From Rugalucina vietnamica (taxonomy: Eukaryota > Mollusca > Bivalvia > Lucinida > Lucinidae), in assembly GCA_964017185.1 (NCBI GenBank), contig OZ024880.1, positions 34,624,329 through 34,688,328 on the forward strand: a DNA stretch of 64,000 nt, in the 5' to 3' direction. Made by a program: the position numbers and the translations under genes. Under the pieces are notes generated by a model. The model was given only the letters and a program-made list of their open reading frames with translations. It was not told the DNA's origin and made no database searches. Of the stretch, positions 32,204 to 42,800 are shown one piece after another (the first letter of the stretch is position 1; the number at the start of each line of letters is the position of its first letter).

Positions 32204-34540
32204 TTATAATGACCTCACATTATCGCTAACATTTGCCATATCATCTGCATATAAGATGGCTAAAATATCGGAACCATCAGCTGATATTTGTATACCCTGA
32301 ATACCAGATAATTTTAATTCTTCGATTAGTTCATTTATAAAGAGGTTAAATAGTATTGGGCTAAGCTTACACCCTTGTCTTGTTCCAATATTACATTTGA
32401 AATTGTCCGTGCATTTACCATTTCCTAACTTAACACAACAGCAAAGATTTCCATACATTTTTATTAATAGTTTTAGATACTTTCCATGTACACCTTTTCT
32501 TATTAAACAATTCATTAACTCAACATGATCAATATTATCGAACGCCTTGGAAAAATCAACAAACAAACAGTAAAATCTCCCTCCCTTTTTGCTTAGATAT
32601 TTTTGTCCCATTGACATCAAGGTAAACAAATTGTCTACCGTAGAATATCCTCTTCTAAAACCTGCCTGAGATTCATCTATTTTTGAATACTGATTTGACC
32701 AGTTACTTAATCTTGTATATAACATTCCAGTTAAAATCTTGTTAAAAACATCTATCAATGATATGCCCCTGAAATTATTTGGATCTAAAAGAGAGCCAGA
32801 TTTAAATATCGGGCATAAAATACTTTCAGCCCAATTTTCCGGAAACCAGTTTAATTCAAAAATTTTATTAAACAATATAAGAAGTATGGTAGAAATTTTC
32901 TCCGATGTGCATTTTATCATCTCTGCAATTATACCATCAGGTCCACTTGATTTACCAAGTTTAAGATTTTTGATACTTAGCAGCAGTTCTGTCATTGTAA
33001 AAGGAGCATTGAAATATTCATTGTAAGGACCGTCATCATTAAAATCGTGTAAATGTTCACTAAAATGCTCTGCCTGCTCACTGCATAACAGAGTTTTAAA
33101 ATGACTTACCCATGTACAACTATCTATTTCATTTGGTTGCTTAGGTTTATATCTAAATTTTTTAACATTTTTCCAAAACTTGTTATTGTCTGTTCTTGAA
33201 TCAATCAATGCCTGTCTGTTCATTTTTTGATGTGCAATTCGCTTTGTTTTACAAACTTCTTTGAAGATTTTGCGTTTATTTTTATAATTTTGTAAAGTGG
33301 TATTATCACCTTCCATTCTAAATGTGCGCAGCGCTTTATTTTTCTCTGCTTTTAATGTTTTACACTGATTATCCCACCAAGGTTTATTCCGTTGACTTTT
33401 ATCTTTTTTAGATTTACATTTCATTCCTTCAGAAGCTTTATGATATATCTTAACTAACTCCTTTATACCAGTATCAATATTTTCTTCAATCAAACCTAGG
33501 ATATTTTCCCTCTCATTTTCATATTGCTCATTAAAATCGTTAATAAATTTATCTTTTTGGTCATCATTCCATTTATATTTATCAAAGATCCTCCCAGCTT
33601 CTGCCATATCATCATTTACTTTTTCATATGTACCAACATTGAAAACAAAGGAACATTTTAATGGAAAATGTACTGACTCTGTTCGGTTTCCGACTTCAAA
33701 GTGGTTAACATAATCAAACAATTTACTTGATACAATAATATAATCTACGATACTTGAGCCTTCGTTAGCTGTACATGTTATCTCACCTTCTTTATTCCCA
33801 TTTACCCTACCATTTAAGAAATGTACACCATATGACATACACAAATCTATCAATGACCACCCAAATGTATTGCATATTTTATCTTTAGACTTCCTGTCTT
33901 GCAAAAAACTATCGGACTCATAAACTACATTTTCATCAAAAATAAAATCCACAGTATCATCAATCGTAATATCTTTAACCTCGCCACATCTTGCGTTAAA
34001 ATCTCCGGCCAATACTATCCCAGCATCAGGATAATGACTTACAATTTCAAACAGTTTGTTTTCAAATTTCTCTATACCATTATTGCCAGTTATGTCATCA
34101 TAAATCGGCGAGCCTTCTGGTGATATGTAGGTAAAACAAAATATGATATCATTTTCTAAGTCCAAAAGTTTTCCATTCAGTAATAAAACGATACAATCAT
34201 CAAAATTACTAAACACTCGTTTAATCAAATCATTACTTATTAATGTATGTTTTACAAAAACTGTAACACCACCAGAGCTCCTACCCTTTTTGTAACGCTT
34301 TTTGCGAACTGTAGAATAAGCCTTATAACCACCAAAAAAGTTGTCAAATTGTGATATAGAATTTCCCCATGTTTCACAAAAACTAATGATATCAAATGAC
34401 TTAACATATTTGTATATATTTTCATCATTTTCATATTTACCAAGCCCTTCAATATTCCATGAACCTATTTTTAGGGTAAAGTTTGAAAGATTCTGCCCAA
34501 GATCATTGTTAATTTTATTTTCTAGGCGTCGGCCATGCCC
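32204..34540 (-). pseudogene. LINE ORF2: endonuclease and reverse transcriptase core
   Basis: The frame is open from directly after the ORF1 TAG, with no ATG in the first 104 codons. Endonuclease motifs: GSWNIEGL, ISFCETWG, LAGDFNARCG, IVDYIIVSS. The last one, normally SDHxP, reads SVHFP, so the conserved Asp is Val. RT motifs: SSGPDGI, FRGISL, QAGFRRGYST, LFVDFSKAFD, GTRQGCKLSPILFN and the catalytic LYADD. The frame ends at TAA 32204-32206, about 15 residues after YADD. Together these mark target-primed retrotransposition machinery. Confidence 0.9.
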
Positions 34541-35482
34541 CTATCTTTCAGTTTGTACTTGTACAATGTCCTCGCTTGTTTCATCATACTCAAATGTTTC
34601 ACCATCTATAATTAATTTATCATATTTCAGATACGCTTCTTTCTTGTCTTTAAGTGCATTTCGTAGATAACCTCTCAAGTCATTTCTCGCTTTCATCACT
34701 CTACTCGGAAAATCTTCACATACTGTTATTTCCTTTCTAAACGTTTCATCTTCGACATTTTCCTCGTCATCTTCACCTTCTTGTGACCCATCTGCATTTT
34801 CATTTTTATTCTGCGCTCTGTCCCTTTTCTCATTACTTGCCTTTCTCTTTCGACGATAGGCTTTCAGAAACGCTTCCTTTTCTTTGAAGAAAGCAAATTT
34901 AGTTATGATTGGATATGGTTTCTGTCCACTTTTCATTCGATGTGCTCTTTCAATAGTTATTTCGGATACATTCATTTCAAGGTCCTTTGCTATGTAATCT
35001 TTGATTTTTCCCTCTGATTCTTGCCAAGTTTCATCTCTATCCTGCTCTATCCCATAGAATCGTAAGTTTTCTCTTCGCGATTGGGCCTCTAACTTTTCTC
35101 GTTTTAGTTCACTCTGTTTCAGATCTTTCTCTAACTGCGATACTCTTTCGCTTAGGTTACCAACAGCTTCATTTATCTCATTATTACTTTTAATGAGCTT
35201 TTCATTTGACTCCTTCACTTCACGCATTGACTTTTCCATATCTTCGAACTTGTTATCTATGTTTCTTATACTTGTCTGAACATTTAACATGATATTTTTT
35301 AGCTCTGTCATACTGATTTCTCCTCCATTATTTGCCCCTAAGAAATGCGACTGACCTTGCTGAAGCATAGGCATAGTTTGATTGGAACTTTGGCTAGGAC
35401 TTCCAAACCATGAGTTAATTGGTGGTTGGCTGCCTTGCATACCCGATGCATTGGTTGAATGAGTTGTACGGGAAGGCAACAT
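34541..35482 (-). CDS. LINE ORF1 (coiled coil plus RRM-like, Transposase_22 type)
   Basis: 313 residues, intact. A Ser/Gln/Asn-rich N-terminus (residues 1-50) is followed by a long heptad coiled coil (about 55-130), then ARRENLRFYGIEQ, the hallmark of the RRM-like core of L1-type ORF1 proteins, and a basic/acidic C-terminal region. Such proteins bind the element RNA as trimers. The frame is also open upstream of the ATG at 35482 for about 30 codons, so the start is not certain. It ends in TAG (34541-34543), and ORF2 continues in the same frame. Confidence 0.85.
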   Translation of the reverse strand: MLPSRTTHSTNASGMQGSQPPINSWFGSPSQSSNQTMPMLQQGQSHFLGANNGGEISMTELKNIMLNVQTSIRNIDNKFEDMEKSMREVKESNEKLIKSNNEINEAVGNLSERVSQLEKDLKQSELKREKLEAQSRRENLRFYGIEQDRDETWQESEGKIKDYIAKDLEMNVSEITIERAHRMKSGQKPYPIITKFAFFKEKEAFLKAYRRKRKASNEKRDRAQNKNENADGSQEGEDDEENVEDETFRKEITVCEDFPSRVMKARNDLRGYLRNALKDKKEAYLKYDKLIIDGETFEYDETSEDIVQVQTER

Positions 35483-35582
35483 TTCACTACTTCGTAACCA
35501 TCTCAGCGACTCTCGATCTCTTGGTGGTTCTCTACCACGACCAGCACCGAAGCTAGCACCGCAAAAAAGTAATTCATCATAA

Positions 35583-36477
35583 AAAGTAAAGGAATGAGTC
35601 GACGAGAACCATTATGAGATCAATGGTCTTTTCCTCCTTTTTCACTTTGATAAGCTCATTTTAGGGAGGAGCGATTCTAACTGTGATTTGAATTTAGGGA
35701 TCATTCCTCTAAGCAACAGAAGAGACCAAGTAGGAGCTTCATTGTTTACATATGTTACACAACTAGTACGTCAGGTTAGGGTAAATTCAGAAAGCTGAAT
35801 AAAGTGAAATTAAAAGCACTGTTTTGGATTAAAAAAAAAAAAAAGAAACCCATTAAACCCCGGTCGACCAAACACCATGAAACTCCGTAAAGCAAGGCTC
35901 TACAGGCAAAAACGCAAGGGTGCCTAACCATCAATCTAGCTCAAAACAATGTCGATTTGTGTACAAGATAATTCAAAGATGCATGATAATAAGGGATTTA
36001 CCAGTTTTCGCACCGACAGGTAAATGACAATAAATACTGATTGTAATCAGTACAGACGGACTCTAGCATTTGGGATAGCGTTTCCCATTGAAATAAGCAA
36101 ACTATTTAAAAGTAAGTAGTAAATACGACACACTAGTGAATCCCAAACGGTTTTCATTAAACTTGTCAGGATCTACAGCTGTATACGGACAACTGTATAA
36201 GCCAACGTCAAAAAATATTCTTTAACCTTTCACAGGTGGTTCTCATTGCTGCTTGACCTTTAGTAAAAACGTACATGTATTATAAATGACGGCATACAAG
36301 TGAATAAATGAAATGAAGTCCCAGGTATATAACGCCGTCCAGGGCCAACGGTTCAATCCAAGATCTCAACCTAGTTATACATTGCACATTACCAACAATC
36401 TTAAAAAAAACGCATATTACATAAGTTGTTTACTCTTCCTGTGTAAACGAAATTTATTGTTCGCAATCATTTCTTAC
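35583..36477. other. Intron-like region between the LINE and the neuropeptide exon
   Basis: No coding stretch with convincing splice sites. If the adjacent neuropeptide exon is spliced at 36478, this and the LINE would lie in its downstream intron. Confidence 0.4.
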
Positions 36478-36877
36478 CATCTAACAAGTCCATGTAATTT
36501 GCCAGTGATCTGGAGTAAGTATCATCTAACCTCTTTCCACGCATTGACACAAACATCTTCGGATGAAATCGTTTCCGCGGTCGTTGTTGATAGCTTGTGT
36601 ACCATCCTCTGTAGCCAGATGGCAACGAAGACAAGAAACCCATTCGTTTTCCTCTAGAACCAAAGAACTGATCCTCAAACGCACGTTTTACCGCCATGTC
36701 TTCATCATTTTCGCTTAAATGCTTATCTTCCATAATGTTCCCAAAGTTTGAATCCCACATTTGCGCGTTATCGTAGTATGATCTAGGTATAAAGTCGTCA
36801 GATTGTGACTCTGTGTCTTGGTATCGTGCATCGTTTTCGTCAGTATCGGCAGCGAGTCCCAGTTCGTCATTCTGGCC
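36478..36877 (-). CDS. Tachykinin-type neuropeptide precursor, internal exon
   Basis: Acceptor TTAAATTTCAG ends at 36878 and a strong donor, GATG|GTAAGA, follows 36478 (phase 0 in, phase 1 out). If that donor is not used, the frame stops 10 nt later. The product begins with an acidic spacer rich in Asp, Glu and Tyr. A Lys-Arg site then releases AFEDQFFGSR, followed by G-KR (amidation plus cleavage). A 23-residue linker peptide follows, then KR, FHPKMFVSMR, again G-KR, and a C-terminal peptide. Both amidated products end F-x-x-x-R-amide; protostome tachykinin-related peptides end FxGxR-amide and molluscan ones vary within FxxxR-amide. The signal peptide exon and any further copies were not found. 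Such peptides act on G-protein-coupled receptors in nerve and gut; that role is inferred. Confidence 0.7.
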
Positions 36878-36907
36878 CTGAAATTTAACGGATACAAAAT
36901 TAGTCAC

Positions 36908-37415
36908 CTCATGAAAGAGATTTATTTGGATTTCTTTGCCATTATCTCTATATGTATAGTATCATATTTGGTAAAAAGTCAAGTAATCTTTCTCTTTGTG
37001 TGGTGCAAAAATGTCTTGTTTAGATTTGGATTTCAGTCTCAATTGTTTCGACTCCTTTATATTCAACTCATTATATAAGAGGTGCAATTCGAAGGGTATC
37101 TGTCAAGTATATAGCTGAACCTGCGATAGAACCTTAGAATTGTTGAGATAAATACTAATGCTGTGCACATCAACAAATAACCCTCTAACATTAGGGTTAA
37201 TTCAAATTTGTTTCAATACAATTTATTTTTTATTTTATTATTTTTTGTACCGGTCTCAAGCCACTGTTATGCTAGTTTCTTTTTCATATTTCTTTTCATA
37301 AAATATTAAATTAGTTTGCACCAAGACCTATTTAAGATCAATTTTATTCATTATATTTTCCACAGACATGTAAGGTACACTGTTTCCAGGTATAGTCAGT
37401 AATTACCCTACTGTA
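36908..37415. other. AT-rich stretch upstream of the neuropeptide exon
   Basis: Presumably an intron of the - strand precursor gene. Nothing else recognised. Confidence 0.35.
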
Positions 37416-37803
37416 TGAGCCTTCGCATTTGAAAACAAACATTCTGGGTTTCCGACAAGTTTTGACATTAACTCATTTAAGCCTGGCGTCCCTTTATGGG
37501 ACATAGGCGTCCCTTTATGGGACATAGGCAAACAGAATAGCCCCAGATGTGACGCCACAGAACGCGGCGTCCTATCTAGGGCTATTATGTTTGCTTAGTG
37601 GAATTCCATCGAAAAATGGATTGGAAAGTCCATTCGTCAAATACGGGTTTACCAATATTACAGTCACAGATTCAAAGGTTGGATTTAAGAAGAAGAGGGA
37701 TTGTTCTACCAGTCTAGCGAATACAAAGACGCAGATCAGCTGTGCAGTAACTGTGCAATTATGCTTGCAAATAGTTGTTGTTGTTTTCTGACGCAGCGGC
37801 TCA
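37416..37803. mobile_element. Family A MITE, copy 10, carrying a nested insertion
   Basis: Ends TGAGCCTTCGCATTTG / GACGCAGCGGCTCA. About 120 bp of foreign sequence (37470-37595) lies in the left arm. It includes two adjacent copies of a 21 bp unit (GCGTCCCTTTATGGGACATAG) and outer inverted repeats GCAAACAGAATAGCCC / GGGCTATTATGTTTGC. Confidence 0.7.
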
Positions 37804-38131
37804 AATGAATGGGAACAATAGTGACTGGGTCAAGCACTGCGCTTTTGAATTATGTATGTCCTCTACGAGCTAATTGGTAATTGGTTTCTTGTCACAGGCT
37901 TAAGAAACTGTTCGACACATCATATATAACAATCGGGCCGTTTATAAACTGAATGAATTAAACTTTAACAATTAGAACATGTGCAATCCCAAACATATGA
38001 GGTGAAAATAAACCAAACTGACGATTAGTTACTGGTACAATGAGAAGTCAAAGTCAAAACTCAAAATCAACACTTATTTAAAGTCGGGAGCTAAAGCAGC
38101 CAATTTCCCACGGTCCCAAAAGGTGGATGCG

Positions 38132-38180
38132 TTTTTTTTTTTTTTTTTTTTTTTTTTTGTTTTTTTTTATTTTTTTTTTT
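38132..38180. repeat. Poly-T rich tract
   Basis: About 49 bp of T interrupted by a G and an A. Confidence 0.95.
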
Positions 38181-38595
38181 CAAAGATATCACCCGCTTTA
38201 TCATTTTGTACGCGTTAAATTAACGTTGCACATGTAAGATATTTATTTTATATCGGGAAGTTGTAACTCGGCATCCATGTATTGTATATAATCTCCATAT
38301 TTCCTGATACAGCCAATTATGAGTTAGTGACAATGCTGCATGCACGCACAAAATAAATACCTTACCAGGCTGGAAACCATAACACCCAAAGTTGTCTTAA
38401 TTTCATAAGATTTAGCACAATGTGTTACCAACGGCACCAGCAGACGTAATGGTTGCAGTAGCCGAAACCATTTAATTTAATTTACAGACTTCTATACAGT
38501 AAACTACTGCGCTACCGAAATACTAGGCTAATGCCAGGCCATCCATAGAATGCATTTACATGTTGCTGTCCAAAACCATCATATAAATAATAACA

Positions 38596-38893
38596 GAACT
38601 GAGATCCTTTAAGAGCATTGAGGATATTAATGAGAAAAGTGATGTGCCATACCGAGGTTTAAGCTTCTCAAAAACTGCAGTTTTCAAAATCTCACCTTTC
38701 AGAAACACCACAAGAAAAATATGACCATGTCATCTTTTTGCAACCTAAAAGTCTTAATCGGTACTGCAAAATTTTGAAAATCGGTTCAATAAATCTAAAG
38801 GATCACAGAGATGATTAAGTAGCCGAAACCGCGGTATGGCCCATCCCCTTTTCTCATTAATATGTTCACTGCTCTTAAAGGATCTCAGTTTTA
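38596..38893. mobile_element. Family D MITE, best copy
   Basis: About 298 bp with terminal inverted repeats of about 75 bp: AACTGAGATCCTTTAAGAGC at the left, GCTCTTAAAGGATCTCAGTT at the right. ATTAATGAGAAAAG and the TATGGC/GCCATA segments lie inside both arms. Confidence 0.8.
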
Positions 38894-38944
38894 TTTTCAT
38901 TTGCTATTACTGCAATTGGTGTTGTGCCGTGTAGCGGCCCTAAA

Positions 38945-39262
38945 AAGTATCCATAGTGCATATTATATTTTCCTTTTGGTCCTTTGAGATCAGCGATGGT
39001 ATTCTGAGAAATCAGAAAATTATTATTGGTTTAGATTCATTTTCTTACCAATGCTTAATACATTTGGATCCATTTTGATTATTCTAGTCTTTGTATCGAC
39101 TATCCTGTTGAAAGACGCAAAGTTACAGTAATTCCCTTTGGCTTAGTGTTGCCAAATCTAAAGGGTCACTAAAGAGGCTTAAGTAGTCGAAACCGCGGTT
39201 TGGCCCATCCCCTTTTCTCATTAATATGTTCACTGCTCTTAAAGGATCTCAGTTTTATTTTT
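38945..39262. mobile_element. Family D MITE, second copy (right part)
   Basis: Direct partial repeat of the preceding element. Shares TTTTGGTCCTTTGAGATCAG and the full right arm ending CTTAAAGGATCTCAG. Confidence 0.75.
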
Positions 39263-39825
39263 ATTTATCATTTATAGAAAAAAAAGACATTTTAAATAGG
39301 CATTTCGCATGTGCAAGGGAGGTAAATCAAACACCTTAAAACTGAAAATCAAGCAAATCTGTGGAACAGGTTTAAGAGATTGGCGCTCAGCTATGTTTAC
39401 TATACAATTTAGTTTTTGTTTGGTGCCTTTGAAATGAAAATTAATCAAGTTCGATATTTTTCGGAAAAATCAGAGATGATACTTCTACCGCAGTGAATGG
39501 GTTCAAAGACAACAAAATCAATTATGTGATTGGAATCATCTTCAAGAATTGGAATCAAAGTTTCTTTAAGCAGACATTGTACTTCTTGTCAAGTGAATAT
39601 GATCAAGCCCCTTCTCCTTCAAACCTAAGATTAAGAAACAAATTGCATTGCGTTTGGCTTAGTTTATGAGATGAGAAGCGAAGTATCAACACAAAATTAT
39701 TATAATGACTAAGAAAAATTCTACCAGCAGTTACAGAAAAGCATCGCAGTAATTGCAGATGAAGACTTTGATTTTCTATTTTTACCTTTAAACTGGTACA
39801 TGAATGCAGTGTTCAGTCTGACCAT

Positions 39826-40106
39826 CATGTTTACGAAAACTTGCCCATGCAATAAACAAATATTTTTGACCTTGAAAAATTGAAAATTTTCAGCTGAAAT
39901 GTTTTGATATTTTTCATATTTTTGCTCAAAACATAGATTAAGGTACACGTAAGAACCACCTTGCTAAGGCGGTTCTAACGAGTACCCACGATCTATGTTT
40001 CGGAGCAAAAATAAGAAAAAATAGGTATACACCTGCATACCCTATTTTTGCAAAATAAAATTGGGGTTCAAGGGGGTATACATGACAAGGGCATGTTTTC
40101 GTGATG
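39826..40106. mobile_element. Family B MITE, copy 10
   Basis: Ends CATGTTTACGAAAAC / GGGCATGTTTTCGTGATG. The hairpin is GAACCACCTTGCTAAGGCGG, with changes in both arms. Confidence 0.85.
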
Positions 40107-40183
40107 CTATCTGAAAAAGTTGCTTAAAAAGACGACCATCTCTGCAATTATATGAAGTTCATTCAAACACAAGTGAAACGATT

Positions 40184-40462
40184 CATCACGAAAACCTGTC
40201 CGTGTAAGGTATATCCCCCTGAACCCCACTTTTATATAGTGAAAATGGGGTATGCAGGGGTATACCTAATTTTCTTATTTTTGCTCCAAAACATAGATTG
40301 TAGGTACTCGTAAGAACCGCCTCGGCGAGGCGGTTCTAACGTGTACCCACAATCTTAGTTTCGAGCAAAAATAAGAAAAATATCGAAATTTTTCTATTGA
40401 AAATTTTTAATCTTTACAGCTTCAGAAAATCCTATATATTGCATGGGCATGTTTTCGTAATG
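40184..40462. mobile_element. Family B MITE, copy 11
   Basis: Ends CATCACGAAAACCTGTCC / GGGCATGTTTTCGTAATG, intact hairpin. It lies 77 bp from copy 10. Confidence 0.85.
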
Positions 40463-41348
40463 AACGATTTATGGGTGTGTTCCATGTCAAATAACAATTT
40501 TACTTTTCTCTCTGCAGCGTTGCCAATTTGAGTCGCGTCATCAGCCTAAAAGGCTTATTTCTGATTCAGCCCATACGAAAGCTAAATGTTTCCAAATGCA
40601 TTTGATGTCTTTACGTGAACATTGCAAAATACGTCTTTAAAATTAAATATCTAAAACGTTTATCAATATTTATTTCATATTTGCTATATAGCTAGTGGGA
40701 AACGTCGCAAATAGGTTTGCTGTTGTCGGGGCTCATACTAGTGATGGTAACAAATATACCGGAAGTTAGTTTGTCTTAATTGCGGCTAGTTCACTGCAAT
40801 GAATCTGTGGAACTGTAGACAGTAATTTGGGTCACGGAATTGGAAATTTAGAATTCATTTGTTGGCAAAGTTATATACGGTCAATTCAGCAAATCGCACA
40901 GTAACAACCTGAGAAAAGACAGTATTTAAATTTCCAATTGATTTGCTTTTCTGCGTCAGTTAATAGTCTCTAATTTAAGTAAAATATGAAGAGTGGAAAC
41001 TACAAGTATGTTTATCTTGAAGTTTTGTTTTTATCCAGATATTCAACTTGAATTCTAAAGAGATTTCCGCATGCCACATTGTTATATTTCTTGAGAGATT
41101 CATTTCTGTTGTTTTATGCTTTGTTTGCATTAATATTTGGTTAATTTGTTTCGTAATAGTTTGAATTTCTGAAACCAACTCTAAATTTGGATCATGAAAT
41201 GTCCTCAATATTTACGTGCGATCATTGTGAATTGCTCATATTTTATGTGCCTTAGTCACGCTTATGGTGTTCTGTTTTGCCAAGGATCGGCTTGACATCA
41301 CTATATACTGTATGTAGCACCGACATAACATGAAGTTTTAAAGTCGTA

Positions 41349-41350
<2 letters not shown>
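40463..41350. other. AT-rich stretch, nothing recognised
   Basis: No exon or repeat supported. A - strand frame at 40975-41208 lacks any domain. Confidence 0.35.

Positions 41351-41403
<53 letters not shown>
41351..41403. repeat. (AAT)n microsatellite
   Basis: About 17-18 uninterrupted AAT units. Confidence 0.97.
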
Positions 41404-42589
41404 GCACTTCTTTCTCATTTTAGGGGTTTGTTACGCAATAGTAGAGCATAGTTTTCAGCCATTTCATGAAAATGCTGAATATTTAGCCGTTTCGTCCGAC
41501 GGCGGAGTGGATCAGTCATTTCACGAAAATACTTACATTTTAGGCATTATTTCAAGGATTGGTTATAACATATGCAAATAATAAAAAGATAAAAATCCTG
41601 TTTTGGTTGTAGAGCTGTATACTGGCATTTGCTTAAAATCAATGCCAGTTGAATATATATGCCGGCGTATTTCTCACGTTGGATTGATCATATGAGTATC
41701 TCTTTCACCTGAACAGTTGCTTGTTCTGGTGTCTGTGATGTTAAAAGGAGAGCCTCCAAAGGAGCTGAAGAAGTATAATGATTGTTAATTCGATGTATGA
41801 CCCCTGCTGTTGCAAGCTGATTCAGCGATCAAAGGACTGTCTCAATAAATAAGGTGAATATCTTATCTCTGCAGGGGATAATAAAGAGTCGTAAAGGATA
41901 CTACCACTGGTCTCACTGTGTATTAGTTTTATGGTCCCTGATAACCTGCGCCTCCCTCTGCATTCATTTTTTGGCGGGGGAGCGGAAGGGCTGCCTGTAT
42001 TTAAAGTCATTGTCAGACAATGATTTGTCCCTTATCAATGATCAGCTGATGACCCTAAATATACATTAATACGGCCCTCCACAGGAATTGTTTCTTTGGT
42101 TGATGTTTGCTGAATAGTCAACTATTTGACTGGGCCATATCCACTAATCCTTTTCTTAAAGCGTGGTGTTGCGACAATCATTTGGATTGTCCGTATGAAT
42201 TCTTTCCCGCCCCCGTCTTAGACTGGGATTTCTTTTGGCAGAAGCAACTTTTAGTAGGTTAATGCGAATTGAAAAAAAAGTTAAATGTCGATTGTTAAAA
42301 ATATAATGCTTTGGCCTTAGTCTAAGGTTAAAATCACTTCATTAATTTGGTTTAAACTACAGTTTACTTTTAAAATGGCACCAGTAATTGTTTCCATTTA
42401 AGCGTTCAGAGAGTATTTTTCCCGTGTATGGAACGTCTTTTCGTTCAAACGTTTACTCGACTTTTAGATATGTAATGTAGACACGTGTGAGATATGTAAT
42501 GTAGACACGTGCTAGAAGGTTACATTCATTTCAGAGACAATACAAAAAAGACAATGGACCGTTATAAACCATTGCAACAATATCTGTAT
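41404..42589. other. Non-coding stretch with a GC-richer island at about 41.85-42.07 kb
   Basis: The island stands out by composition and carries ATTGTCAGACAATG (a palindrome). A - strand frame (41822-42010, PSAPPPKNECRGRRRL) runs through it without recognisable domain or good splice sites. Confidence 0.3.
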
Positions 42590-42800
42590 TTTTTTCTATT
42601 CTGTGTTAATGTCCGTTTTGAAATTATTTCAGCTTTCGTGAGATGGGCAAATCAGAAAGTAGGACCGAAACGGGAATATCCTCAAGGAAAAATATCTGAC
42701 ACACTCAAGAAGAATCTGGTGTGCCTCACGTGTGACTCGTACAAAGCTCGAACCCAGATTGGACAAAGCGACAATATTACTGTGGACAGAACCCATGTGT
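42590..42800 (-). mobile_element. Old tRNA-derived SINE copy
   Basis: TTGAAATTATTTCAGCTTTC, GTGAGATGGGCAAATCAG, CTCACGTGTGACTCGTACAA and AGCTCGAACCCAGATTGGAC match the copy at 58105-58325. The B box complement GCTCGAACCC is preserved. Confidence 0.7.

Larger units (their letters stand above)
29849..35582 (-). mobile_element. Non-LTR retrotransposon (LINE), 5' end near 35.58 kb, interrupted
   Basis: In transcript order: short 5' UTR, ORF1 (35482-34541), ORF2 in three pieces (34540-31068), 3' UTR (31067-29874, with a foldback element at 29946-30968), AATAAA, and a TCATTG-type hexamer tail at 29850-29873. The layout is that of LINEs with an apurinic-type endonuclease. The hexamer tail is a known substitute for poly-A in several LINE clades; the clade itself is not assigned. 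One nonsense codon and one frameshift in ORF2 make this copy inactive as read. The 5' boundary is uncertain. Confidence 0.85.

Noticed and set aside
36313-36657. 114-residue frame on the + strand across the neuropeptide exon
   Set aside because: It is the antisense shadow of the - strand exon, which has dibasic and amidation sites and splice signals.
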